From Macrobrachium rosenbergii (Eukaryota; Arthropoda; Malacostraca; Decapoda; Palaemonidae): a DNA stretch of 64,000 nt. Positions 1 through 10,908 of the stretch are shown here, piece after piece (within the stretch, counting starts at the first letter, position 1; every line of letters begins with the position of its first letter). The translations under genes and the position numbers were made by a program. The notes beneath the pieces were generated by a model. That model did no database searches. It was not told the origin of the DNA and saw only the letters and a list, made by a program, of their open reading frames with translations. The DNA is taken from contig NC_089766.1 in NCBI RefSeq assembly GCF_040412425.1, forward strand, positions 51,680,872-51,744,871. Direction: 5' to 3'.

Positions 1-2090
1 GTGTCCTTACTCTAAGAAACAAGTGTCTTCTTCCAAAAAACCCATGAGCTCCTCAAGTTGACCCTTAATCGGGGATAAAGCAGTCTTCCTGAGCCGATGA
101 AGAAAGATGTGCCGAGCGTCCTACCTTTGGCGCCAAGCACTCAGGTGTTCCTGAGTGTTCGCACTGAACACTCCATAATTGGCGCTGAGTGCCCAGAAGT
201 TGGCGCCGAGCAGTTGAGTGCGGAAATCTGAAGTGGCGAAGCGGGCGGCCAGTGAGCTGAAGAGAGCGTTTGGCAGGAGATGGGCGCTTACTGGAAGCTT
301 CTTGTCACTTGGAGACCAAAATCGGGCACGCTCAGATCTTCTGCACCTCTTCCTCAGAGCACAACCATTGTCGCAGAATCCTCTGTTTTGGTTTTCAGCC
401 TCAACTCTCGGAATTTTCGAGCTCTCTGTTGGCCAAGAGAGTTTTCAGATGGTAGGCAAGTTTCTTTAGCTCGGAAACTTAGTGGATGTACCTCTGGGGA
501 CTTCGTCGTTCACCATCGTTACTTAAGATTACGCATCATATGAGAGTCTTACTTTTTCTCCCAGTTCTGAGGTTTCCGGTGCAGATAAGCACTGTAACGT
601 GTTTTTGTTTCTTCACACAATTACGGTTGCCGTTGTCTGCTTCCTGTCAAGAGGTAGGGAGGCTAGCTTCATCTCTAAGCCTTCCTACATTTTTGCTGTG
701 GTTCCCTCTTTCACACCTTTGGTCCAACTTCACGCCTGGATTCAGCTTCCAGTCTCTTTGCACCAACCAGCTAGCACTGGGTGCCAACTCCCCCGCTCTT
801 CCAGAGCACTTGACACCATTGGTGCTTGGCTTCCATCGCCGAGTGCCTAACACCTGCTCACGGGCTAATTTTTTCTGTTTTAGGGGATTGTGTTTGACCT
901 ACAGCCTGGTTTTGGACTAGGCCTCTGTTTTTTGTTGTGCCTAGATTTTGGTGGATTATGGACTTTGCTGCCCTTTTTTGAGTTTGGCACATATAATATA
1001 TGTTCCACAGTTCTGCATATGCTTCAGGCTGTAAGAGGTACTGTCAGTCCACACGGGCCGCATCGACAGCGAGTCCGCACTTTGTCTGCAGTTTGCGCCA
1101 TGATCCTCCAACAACAGTAGAATTTCGGGGAGTTATGGCAAGAACTCGTTTCTTCCTCTTTCTAGATGTGTTGTCCTCCATCTTTTTTGCAGTGCATTTT
1201 GCCTACTTTGAAGCGAAACTAAGGACGTCAGAACAGCCTCTACCTCCTTAGTTTTCAGACGCTACATGCTCTTCACGTCCATTCCACTATCGACCTACCA
1301 GAAGTTTAAGCAATCTTTGCTTCTCACTGTTTTTATGAAATTTTAAAGTGTCAAAATTTTCCAATACCTCGAGACCATATTTAGTGCTGCATGGCATTGT
1401 GGAAGGAAGCACAGGGTGTTCTCCTACTATCTCTTCACCTTTTCAGTAAGGTGCTGAGTTTGGAGAGCCAGGAGGTACAGTGCACCTCCACTCTCAGTAG
1501 ATGGGTTGTAGTTTTATTTCAGTGTAGGTGTCAGTGTTATCTGGTTGCTTTTATTTTGGTGCACTGCTGCGCCCAAGGCAAGGGCGGGCACCTATCATGC
1601 TTTGCTAGCCATTGGAGCACTTCCCTGGCAGCAAAGATCCCCCTATGTAGGAGGCGACCCTTGGCTATACTACCACTCCACTAGGAGTTAAGATGAGCAC
1701 CAACCACCAACCAGAGGCAGTATCCACCTGCAGTAGCTCTCTTAACTGATAGGAAACGACAAGTATTGCCGTTAGGGGCCGGCACTGTGCACCTACACTG
1801 AGCAATCGAAGCACTACCCATGAAATTTAAATTTAGGCAGCTGTACGTGGAAAACTATAGCTATGTAATTACTGGGTAAGTATATATAAAACTATTTTAT
1901 TATAAAAATGTCATTTTTGCTTTGGTCAGTTTTGCTTCAGTCCCTTGTAGCTAAGGATCTTTCATGTTTTAGGGTAGTAGAAGTATCAGTTAGGTTCTAA
2001 TGAGAAGTGTAGATTTCTTCAGCTTTCCTGTGTATTGTGGATTTTTCCGACCACTGCAATAATGCACCTCGCAGTTTTGATTCACCAGTA
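1..2090. other. No supported gene; unclassified sequence
   Basis: No reading frame here looks conserved or has a recognisable domain. Around 120-215 and 780-850 short words built on GGCGCC and GAGTGC recur, suggesting an old degenerate repeat. The stretch near 1830-1915 is AT-rich and has splice-donor-like GTAAGT words, but no exon can be built from it. Confidence 0.5.
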
Positions 2091-2129
2091 GCATGCATCT
2101 AGCACAGATTTTCGCATTTTGCCGCAATG

Positions 2130-2545
2130 CCACATTCTTGCTCATCTGCGCCTATCGTTTGCAAGCCTATGGCTTATACGCCTATCGCATGCATGCCTAT
2201 GACTTGTACGCCTATTGCATGCACACCTATTGCGTGCATGCCCATGGCTTCAGCGCCTATCGCGCTTGCATCTATGGCTTATATGCTTTTCACGTGCGTG
2301 CCTATCGTGTGCACGCCAATGGGTTGTGCTCCTACATTGTGTGCGTCTGTTGCTTGTATCCCTCAAGTGTGCACACCTATCGCTTGCACATGTATCGCCT
2401 GAGTGTCTTTAGTTTACGCTCATATGTCTGGGTGCCTATTGCCTGTATGCCTACCACTTGTGCTTTTTGCTTGTGGGTCTGCCGATTGCGCACTAATCAC
2501 ATGTGCTCCTATCGCCTGTGCACATGTCTCCTGCTCAACTTTGCC
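2130..2545. repeat. Degenerate minisatellite, unit about 15 bp
   Basis: Short units related to GCCTATCGCTTGCAT repeat imperfectly for about 400 bp. Because the unit is close to a multiple of three, several frames stay open and translate into repetitive Ala/Cys/Pro- or Tyr-rich peptides. These open frames are a by-product of the repeat, not a gene. Confidence 0.7.
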
Positions 2546-2549
2546 TGCC

Positions 2550-5190
2550 TATAGAGAATCTCGGTATGAGCTATTGTTTCTGCTTCCATTTAAGTAAGCA
2601 CATGGTTGCCGATAGTAGTCTCAACTTTTTCTTTTGGGGATTTCGACTCCTTTTCTACTTGCGGGAGATTCTATTGATAGTTTTTTCCGATTCCCTTCTG
2701 GTTCAGGAACGTTCTCATTATTGCTAGATTTTCCTGATCAGAATTTAGAATATTTGGTTGAGCCGACAGGTTTCCAGCCAAATCAGTCTTCCTTTTGAGC
2801 TGGAGCAAGTGGTTTTGTCAGCAGTGGTTAAAGAGGAGTTTTTAACTCATGGTGGAAGCTTATCAGGAGTCACTTCAGTGGAATCAACTGCTGCTCTTCT
2901 GCCATAGAGTGTGGTAGTCTTTGCCCCGGTCTCTCTGGCGTGTGTTTGGTAGCTAAGACTTATCCTGCCTTTTCTGTGGCGGGAGGGCAATTGCTTGTGG
3001 TTCTGTTTGATTGATGAATTAGGTGTCTGATATACAACCACTGCATAAGTTATAGCAATTTTTTTTTGAAGGGGTTAATTGCTTTCTGTAAGGAGAGGTT
3101 AACGTATGATATTGTGGAAATAAAACTTTTGTTTGAGCTGTGGCTTGTGTATGTTCAAGGCTTTAATGCAGTTCATGTAAATGGAGCCTCTCTTAAGATA
3201 TTTCTTTCTTGCCACCAGGCTGTACGTACTGTATTTGAGGAAGAGAACCACTTCATAATCTAAGGGCCTCTTTCCAGATATGGGGGTAGCATTGGGGAAG
3301 GACTAGCCCCTGCGCAGGCATTGGATTTTGGAATTAAAGATATTCTCACTGTTTAGGCTCTTCTGGCGGAGAAGTTTTGCCTCTATTTGCGGTGTTTATC
3401 ACTGCAGATCAATTCTAAGAGGTTGTTAGTCCTTATAGGACTCTTTTTTTGTTTAGCAAAGCAGAGGTCTTCTTATCAAGGTCATAGGATTTTGGAAAAG
3501 TTTTTGACCTGGTAAGAATCAAGCTTGGGTTCTTTCGTGTTACCTGAACATGGGTAAACAGGTGGTCTCTTATCAGATTCAATGTTAGTATAAGCTCTCA
3601 TGGGAAGAAGGATCCAGTCCTTTAGATGCCTCAGTGTAGGTGTGGGGCGCGGGCACGATCATGGGTGATCTAGAATTCACCAGTGCAAGGTCCTCTAGCT
3701 TGGACAGGGACACCAAGCTGTTCCCTAGTTAGGTCTGGACTGTAATGCCTTCCCTACTCTTGCTAGGTTTCAGGAAGTCATCAGTGTATTATGGCAACTT
3801 TGTAAGTTGTCTCTTGGCATTGATTACCCCAGGTGGCCAGGAAAGGCTGGGTCTCCAGTTTCTTTCAGTGGTGGACACAAACAACCGGTGATATGAAAGG
3901 TTCCATCACAATCCCACAAGCTACAGATGACTGCCTGGTGTGACCCATGGTACTGGTGAGCACAAGGCAGGGTCTCACAGTACTGTAATGCCATTATTAG
4001 TGTTGGGAGGGAATCTACTAATCGATTCTGCCAACACCAGTGGTCAGGGTGTAAGTCATGATCCCACATTAAGGTTTTTTTCCAGCACCGAAAAACAACA
4101 TGGTTAGGTTTCTGTTATTTCTCAAGCATGAGGAAACTTCTTTGTAGCAGCCTTTAGGGCTAAAGGGCCACGTTGGCTTTGGCTATTGGTTTGTCTGAGA
4201 ACAAAGACATCGAGACTTTTTCAGGGTGTTAAAGTGGAGTTTCTTAGGCCTGTGCTACATACTTTACCTTGGAATCTGTATGTGGTTCTTCACTTCATAA
4301 TTTTGTCAACCTTAGAATATAATGTCATTTTCATGGGGTCTTTGGTTAAGGGCTTTAATGCTAAATTCTGTCCTTAATGCATTAAGGTAAGCCACTGGAC
4401 ATGTGAGCAGTGGCTACAACTTTTAAAGTTGGGGAAAACTTACCCTTGGATAAGGTACTGAAGTCACTCAGTGGCATGGTAATCTTGTACTGTACTTGCT
4501 TTGGCTTATCTTCATGATCCTGAGATTAAATACAATTATTGCAGAGCATTAACTCCCCTGGTATGTGCAGGGGATATTACGTCCTGAATTGATAGGTAGC
4601 CTTTTTTGGTTTACTGAATTTTAAACCTGGTTGTGGTTTTTGGGAAGCTTGGAGGTACTCAGTGTTGAGTATTAGAAGTATACCTTCTTGTACATATGTA
4701 CTTGTTAGTTATCCATCATTGGCTCTGCAGGGTTTTGGCACAGTAACCCTACCCTCCTTCCGGTGAAGGGGGCATCAGCTATCTTCATGGTGAGGGTCTC
4801 ATACCTGAATGACAATTTTCCTAATAAGGCATTAATATCCTATGGATTGAATTCACTGGTTAAACACTCGTTTTGTAGAAAATATTTGTTACCAAGTAGC
4901 CTTTAAGGGTTGGCAGATTTCCACTTTGCCCACCTCCTTTTTCAAATGTGGGAATCAGCTATATAATGGGGAGATAAGGTTCATTTAAAAAATATAAATA
5001 CTTAATTTAAGATGTATTTTTAAAAATTCTTAGCTCTCCATTATGTAAATTGCCCTCCCCTACCACCCCACATTCAAAGTGGACAGAAGTAGACTGACCA
5101 GCTACGAGTGTTTGTACCCGTCGGTCCCCGGGGGCGGGTGGGGGAAGTAGATGGATAGAAGATAGATATTCATAGAAAACCAAGTGTTCT
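2550..5190. other. No supported gene
   Basis: Only short open frames are present, without recognisable motifs. The tract near 5020-5160 is mixed G/C-rich and AT-rich and adjoins an interspersed repeat. I see nothing I can name. Confidence 0.5.
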
Positions 5191-5195
5191 TGTTT

Positions 5196-5530
5196 TTAGT
5201 TTTCTGTAAAAAAACTACTAAGGCTAGAGGGCTGCAAACTGGCATGTCATACACTCTTCAATCATCAAACATAACAAATTGCAGCCCTCTAGCTTCAGTA
5301 GATTTTATTTTATTTAAGATTAAAGTTAGCCATAATCATGCTCCTGGCAACTATATAGGACAGTCCACCACCAGGTCATGGTTAAATTTTCATTGGCCGC
5401 AGCTCATAGCATTATTCTGAGATATCGAAAGATAGATCTGTTTTCAGTGGCCTTGATTATATGCTGTACAGAAAACTCAATTGAGCTGAAGAAACCTCTG
5501 CACATTTTTTTATGTTTTGTTTCAATCTGT
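5196..5530 (+). repeat. Interspersed repeat family A, diverged copy
   Basis: This copy shares with 37180-37585, 38230-38705 and 51958-52345 a stem of two inverted segments reading CTAGAGGGCTGCAA and TTGCAGCCCTCTAG. After the stem come GTTAGCCATAATCATGC and a tail with CTGTACAGAAAACTC. The outer part before the stem is shorter than in the other copies. It has no coding potential and is best read as a non-autonomous element of unknown type. Confidence 0.75.
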
Positions 5531-5818
5531 CAAACTACAGGATGGCACAGAAGTAAAAAGCTATATAACGGAGAGTAAGTATTTAAAAAAATAAATCTTA
5601 AGTATTTATATTTTTCTGCAGCTTCGGAGACCACAGAGAGAATAGAAGTTGGCCCGTATTTACTGCAGTCTGAAGATATGCCATTCTTTCGAACAGACAC
5701 TCTATTGCATACGTACTTTGAACAGGCACTATATTACATACTAAGATGCGCTTATCCGCAAAGATACTTTGTTGACCTAAAAGTCTATAGAATACACTAA
5801 TCTTGGGAGACACACTGT

Positions 5819-7370
5819 TGCGACAAGTTTCGGATGCTTACTGTCTCCCAAGTTCGGACCCTACTGCCCCGTGGAGCCGTAACCACCTCTCTAGATCTTT
5901 CCGACACCTATTATCACGTCCCGGTTTACATGAAGGTTCTCCCCCTTTCTGGGGTTCAGGCTCGGAAGGCAGGCATATTCCTTCAAGGTGATGCCTTTCG
6001 GCCTCAACATAGCCCCAAGGATTTTTACCAAGTTGACAGGCACGGTCGTACAACAACTCTGGTCTCAAGGGATTACGCTGGCGTGTATCTCGACGACTGG
6101 ATCATCTGGGCATCCAGCGAGGAATGATGAGAGTTACATCCGTGGTGGTCGACTTTCTAGAATCCTTGGGCTTTCGTGTAAACAGGGAGAAGTCCCGCCT
6201 GGTTCCGAGCAGTTGTTTTCAATGGCTAGGAATCCAGTGGGATCTGAATTCTCACAAGCTCTCTCTTCCTCCTCCCAAGAGGAAGGAGATAGCCAGAGCA
6301 ACCAGGCAGTTTCTCAAATCCAAAAGGGCCTCTCGGCGGACCCAAGAACGAGTCTTGGGCTCCCTTCAGTTCGCTTCGGTGACAGACCTGTTGCTGAAAG
6401 TGAAGCTGAAAGATATCAACAGAGTGTGGCGGAGTCGGGCAAATATCAGTCTCAGGGACAAGGTGTCTCTGATCCCTCACATCTTGAAGAAGAGACTCCG
6501 GCCTTGGTCGACTGTCAAGAGCCTGTCCAAGTCAGTCCCCCTGCAATTTCCTCCTCCGGCGTTGGTTATCCACACAGACGCCTCCCTAAGCGGGTGGGGA
6601 GGATATTCTCAACACCAAGAAGTACAGGGGACTTGGTCCCTCATGTTCCGCCAGTTCCATATAAACGTTCTGGAGGCCATGGCGGTCTTCCTTACCTTGA
6701 AGAAGCTTCTTCCCCCCAAGAAGATTCACATAAGACTGGTTCTGGACAGCGCCACGGTAGTCCACTGCATAAACAGGGAAGGTTCAAAATCGAGCCGGAT
6801 CAACCAGGTAATGATTGCACTTTTCTCCTTGGCATGCAAGAACAAGTGGCACCTATCTGCCACCCATCTTGCAGGGGTCCGGAACGTCGTAGCAGATTCT
6901 CTATCAAGGACAACTCTCCTCGAGTCGGAGTGGTCCCTAGACGGGCTCGTTCAATTGGATCTGCAAACAAGTTCCGGGTCTGGAGGTAGATTTGTTCGCA
7001 ACCAAGCTCAACAACAAGCTCCCTCATTACGTAGCTCCCAACCTGGACCCTCAAGCTCTTTTCACGGACGCAATGTCATTGGATTGGAACAGGTGGAAGG
7101 TGATCTATCTGTTCCCTCCAGTGAACTTGTTGTTAAAGGTCCTTCACAAACTAAGGACGTTCAAGGGTCAAGTAGCTCTAGTGGCTCCCTACTGGCCAAA
7201 GAGCAGCTGGTTTCCTCTTCTGCTAGAACTGAAACTTCGCCACATCCGAATCCCCAGTCCGAAACTAACACAAGTAGTACAAACTCAGACTGTGTCAGCT
7301 TCCTTAAAAATTCAAAGTGCCCTGGCTTTGTGGACTTTATGAAATTTGCGGCTCAAAGGGATGCTAACGT
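5819..7370 (+). pseudogene. DIRS-A pol: RT, RNase H and Dam-like segment, frameshifted
   Basis: The product would copy element RNA into DNA. RT motif A is seen as LDLSDTYYHVP near 5890-5920, motif B as MPFGLNIAPRIFTK near 5988-6030, and the catalytic YLDDW with its two Asp codons at 6092-6097. RNase H follows in the long frame 6124-7464, with TDASLSGWG near 6575, LEAM near 6670, LDSATVV near 6740 and VADSLSR near 6890, so all four acidic positions are present. A segment with DLFAT, DA...DW and FPP (about 6975-7200) is continued in another frame. It matches the layout of the phage Dam-like domain known in DIRS elements. At least three frame changes are needed, so this is a broken copy. Confidence 0.88.
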
Positions 7371-8319
7371 TGATCCTGTCAATACCATGTTCTTGGAATC
7401 AGATAAGCGGATCTCCACTCTTCGTCAGTACAACTCAGCAATTAAGAAACTAGCACTCTTTTGAAAGAATCTGAGGCTACAGTAATGACCATAAATTTAG
7501 CAATCTCCTTTTTAGATCACTGTTTGAGAAGGGTTTAGCCGCTAGTACTTTTACTACAGTCAAGTCGGCTTTACGAAAAGTGTTCTTGTATGGTTTCAAA
7601 ATTGACCTCACAGACCCTTACTTTTCTTCCATCCCTAAAGCATGTGCACGTCTGAGGCCAGTAATCCGTCCACATACGGTTTCCTGGTTTTTAAATGACG
7701 TGTTGAAGTTAGCCTCAGATATTGATAATCAGTCTTGCCCCTACCTTTCCTTGTTGAGGAAAACGTTGTTCTTAGTTAGCCTAGCTTCGGGTGCTAGAAT
7801 TTCAGAGCTGTCTGCACTCTCTAGGGAGCCCAACCACGTCGACTTCCTTCCATCAGGGGAGGTTTTGCTGATTCCTCACCCTACCTTCCTGGCCAAAAAT
7901 GAAGATCCGCAGCATAGGTGGTCGCCTTGGAAAATTCTCCCCCTGCCTCAAGACCTGTCCCTGTGCCCAGTTCATACTTTGAGGGCTTATTTAGACAGGT
8001 CCTCTCACATCTCTTCTGGGCCTCTCTTTATCAGGGAAGGAGGGGTAATCTCTCTATGTCTGCTATTAGACAACAGATCCTTTACTTTATCAAGCAGGCT
8101 AACCCTGACTCAGTCCCAAGAGTTCATGATATTAGAGCTGTGGCCACCTCCATTAATTACTTTCATTACATGAATTTCACGGATCTTACCAGGTACACTG
8201 GTTGGAAGTCACCCTTGGTTTTCAAACGTCACTATTTGAAATCCTTAGAAGCTCTTAAATTCTCAGCAGTCGCGGCAGGGAACGTTGTTCCTCCCTCTGG
8301 TTCCCTTTCTGATTCCTAG
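7320..8319 (+). pseudogene. DIRS-A tyrosine recombinase, frameshifted
   Basis: This enzyme integrates the circular DNA form of DIRS elements in place of a DDE integrase. The first catalytic Arg lies in SGARISEL (codon 7796-7798), the HxxR pair in VHDIRA (8125-8136), and the nucleophilic Tyr in FKRHYLKS (8233-8235). Comparison with DIRS-B shows single-base losses near 7462 (after LALF) and near 7515 in a run of T, and a further shift near 8030. The stop is at 8317-8319. All catalytic residues survive, but no single frame spans the domain. Confidence 0.88.
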
Positions 8320-8702
8320 TCATTTCCTCCTCCACTGCCTCAGTTATCCCCTTACGGTCATTTCAGTCAGGCTTGCCTTGACTTCTCACCTGGCTGTGTT
8401 ATCTATATGTTTGTCTAAATGACACATTTAAGTTATAAGGTTTTCAATATTGTATAGTTATTTTGTTTATGTATATTCTAAATGACACATTTAAGTTATA
8501 AGGTTTTCAATATTGTATAGTTATTTTGTTTATGTATATTTTTCATATTGTCATGTTAATTTTAAGCTAACATCAGTTTCATTTGTACATTATTGTTGTT
8601 GTTACTAGTGATTAAAAAATTTCTTTTGGACCTTCGGTCTTCTGTTCCCCCTTAGAATTATTATCTCTTTAGTTTAAGAATGATATTTATTTCTCTGTTA
8701 AT
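8320..8702 (+). other. DIRS-A 3' internal non-coding region
   Basis: This is AT-rich sequence between the recombinase stop and the internal complementary region. It contains a 63-bp tandem duplication, listed separately, and nothing else I can name. Confidence 0.6.
8415..8540 (+). repeat. Perfect tandem duplication, 2 x 63 bp
   Basis: The unit starting CTAAATGACACATTT at 8415-8477 is repeated immediately at 8478-8540 with no visible difference. The lack of divergence suggests either a very recent slippage event or an assembly artefact. Confidence 0.95.
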
Positions 8703-8790
8703 TTTCACCGGCTGACACGGGACCCGATCCAGAAAAGGGATTTTGTGAAGGAAAAATCTATTTCTGGAGAGGGGACCGTGTCACCCGTGA
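8703..8790 (+). repeat. DIRS-A internal complementary region
   Basis: The left half (TTTCACCGGCTGACACGGG onward) is what the reverse complement of the lost left end should look like, by analogy with DIRS-B. The right half, starting AAAGGGATTTT, is nearly the reverse complement of the element's own right end at 9105-9163. The halves meet at a run of four A. In DIRS elements this region templates joining of the two ends into a circle. Confidence 0.88.
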
Positions 8791-9163
8791 CCCACCTCCA
8801 TCATGTGTCATGTCCCTCCCATAGTAAACATCATTCTGGTGGGGTGATGCTTTCATGGAATGCGGCTAGCGGTGTTTTGTGTGCTGTCCATGAGTGGTGC
8901 ATGGGTTTGTAACGGCACCTCCCTGTGGGACTTTTGACTTTGGGATCTCTATAGGATAAGGTTCCGTGTTTTGTAGTTCACCCTTTTCCATACACGACTC
9001 CATCTGATGGAGCTCGCTCTGGGGTAGTAACTCCAGCATTTCATTTAGCTTTCTCTGGTATCTAGCAACGGAATTACCTAAAAATAAGTGCTGAATGGAC
9101 TTTTTCACCGGGTGACACGGTCCCCTCTCCAGAAATAGATTTTTCCTTCGTCAAAATCCCTTT
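8791..9163 (+). repeat. DIRS-A right terminal repeat
   Basis: It has the same layout as the DIRS-B right terminal repeat: an internal CATGGAATG...GGTGTT segment, GGGGTAGTAACTCCAGC, TCTCTGGTATCTAGCAA, then TTTCACCGGGTGACACGG and a terminal TCAAAATCCCTTT. Sequence identity to DIRS-B is visibly partial. No matching inverted left repeat lies near 5819. Confidence 0.85.
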
Positions 9164-9507
9164 TTTAAAAAACAGGGAAGAAACCAATAGTATCTTCTCC
9201 ACCCCAGCTTTCAAGATTGACAAGGATTTTTTTTAACAGTCATAGAATTAAATGTAAAATTTGTAAGAATAGGTTCAGGATGACAAGTATCAGGGAGAGG
9301 GACATCCTCAGCTGATTGTTAGCTTCAAAAGCTCAGTGAAGCAGTTCAGCATTTTCCTTAGGGCCAGTAATAAATCTGCCATCATTTGTTAGTAGTGGTG
9401 GAATGGAAGATGAGCCCAACCCAATGACAGATGATGCCAATTTGGTCTGCCACAGATGAGGTTCAGTGATTCCCTTCAAGTTTCCTCTCTAAGGAATTAC
9501 AGGCAGT
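9164..9507. other. No supported feature
   Basis: This is a short unclassified spacer between the right end of DIRS-A and a small inverted-repeat element. I see no coding or repeat signal. Confidence 0.4.
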
Positions 9508-9763
9508 CCCTGCTTACTGGCGGCATTGGTTAACGCCGTTTTGGTGTTAAGGCGCTTGGCTAGTGATGCCGTCAACCAGATTTTTGGTGCCGGTAAGTGA
9601 TTTTCGGTGCTGGCAAGCGGTTTATCTCCGTCAGTAAGTGGTTTATCGGCACCGATATCGGGTGAGTGGCACCGTTACGTGGTTTATCAGTGCTATTATC
9701 ACCGATTTTTGGTTAGTGGAACTCAGCCAGAAATGGAACCCCGCTGTTAACTGGGGACTGCCT
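9508..9763. mobile_element. Small non-autonomous inverted-repeat element (family F)
   Basis: The ends are inverted: GGCAGTCCCTGCTTACTGG on the left and CTGTTAACTGGGGACTGCC on the right. The interior is built from repeated words of the type GGTTTATCGGCACCGAT. A second fragment with the same right end occurs at 23445-23527. There is no coding region, so a MITE is the best reading; the parent family is not certain. Confidence 0.7.
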
Positions 9764-9772
9764 TTATCTGAG

Positions 9773-10255
9773 CTATATGGTAAATTCTATTGGCAGCATG
9801 GCAAGACTCAACAAAAATGGTGTAATTTTTATCTCACATGTCTTGAATTTGGTCTGTTTGTCTTGGTAGGCTTGTGTAGATGTATCATCTAACCATGGCT
9901 GGCCATTGGTCCTGAATTCGATGACCTTTCTAGGTGCGTTGTACCTTACTAAAATAGCCATCAGCATTTCATTTAATTTTTTCTTGGGATCTAGATTTGA
10001 TATAGCATCAGAAATGTTAAGTGCCTGACAAGCTTCAATATTGCAATCCCAATTGGCTCTAGAGTTGAGCCAGACTGTTTTATACTGATTGACAGATATG
10101 TCCACCTTAGTGGCACAATGGTCAGAAGTGCCTATATATGCACTCGCAGACCTTCGACTTGATGAAAGCTGGGATAACTTTTTTTGCTTCTCACTAGCTG
10201 TATTTTTTCTTAATTTTTTATTTTTGATAACCTCTTCATGTGCAGCTAATAGCAT
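9773..10255 (-). pseudogene. LINE (non-LTR retrotransposon) endonuclease-RT linker fragment
   Basis: The 160-residue frame contains GTSDHCATKVDISVNQ, the Ser-Asp-His signature near the end of an APE-type endonuclease. It is followed by SRANWD and then PWLDD...AYQDKQTKFK, the linker that precedes the RT in arthropod LINE ORF2 proteins. The endonuclease front and the RT itself are absent, so only an internal piece of the element remains. It ends 340 bp left of DIRS-B. Confidence 0.72.
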
Positions 10256-10596
10256 ATCAGTGTCAGAAAATTTCTTGAATGATTTAAGTACTTATCATTG
10301 TTGGATCAAAGGATTTGATAATTAAAGGGTTTTTTTTTTTGGCATTACCACATCCTGTGGTTTTAAATGTCCTTCAATTGATCTTAATGTTTTTTGTCTA
10401 TACAGTATAAACTCAGTTATTTTTTAAATTGTACAGATATTAGCCATTTCTTTGTGAAGATGGTGTACAGTCTCACCGAGGTTTTGAAAATTGTCTGAGA
10501 TCAATTAGTTTATTTGTTCAACTGTATTTAACATTTTATTTATATGCCTTGTTCAAACTTTTTAAATGATACATGTTGTACGTCACAAAAATGTCA

Positions 10597-10908
10597 TTTC
10601 TGAGTCCAGTCCCGTGTCAGCCGGTGAAATTCCATTACAGCACGAATTTCTAGGTATAACCTTGCTAGATATACCAGAGAAAAAGAGCTTTCAGGAAAGC
10701 TGGGGTTACTACCCCCAGTCGAGCGTCTTCTAGGAAGACGTCGGTATAAGGAGGGGTGAGTGAAATACCACTACCACGGAAACCTACTCGAAAGATCTCT
10801 CCCTATCAAAATCCCCGGAACAGAGCGGTGAGCCGTTACAGCCCCCACACCAAACACCCGCCAGGACGGCGACACCAGCGCCACCTACCGCATTCCATTT
10901 TCTAGCAC
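10597..10908 (+). repeat. DIRS-B left inverted terminal repeat
   Basis: It starts TTTCTGAGTCCAGTCCCGTG and is the reverse complement of the right repeat for about 300 bp, differing mostly by single-base insertions or deletions and one change in the outer CCGTGTCAGCC/CCGTGTCACCC motif. The inner limit is placed at the shared CTAGCAC word. Confidence 0.92.

Larger units (their letters stand above)
5819..9163 (+). mobile_element. DIRS-A: 5'-truncated DIRS-type tyrosine-recombinase retrotransposon
   Basis: Homology to DIRS-B begins abruptly at 5819, inside the reverse transcriptase just before its catalytic core, and runs through RNase H, methyltransferase-like and recombinase regions. These are followed by an internal complementary region (8703-8790) and a right terminal repeat ending near 9163. 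The gag region and left terminal repeat are missing. The coding region is broken by frameshifts. The copy is in the same orientation as DIRS-B, 1.4 kb away, but is clearly diverged from it in the terminal sequences, so it is not a recent tandem duplicate. Confidence 0.9.
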
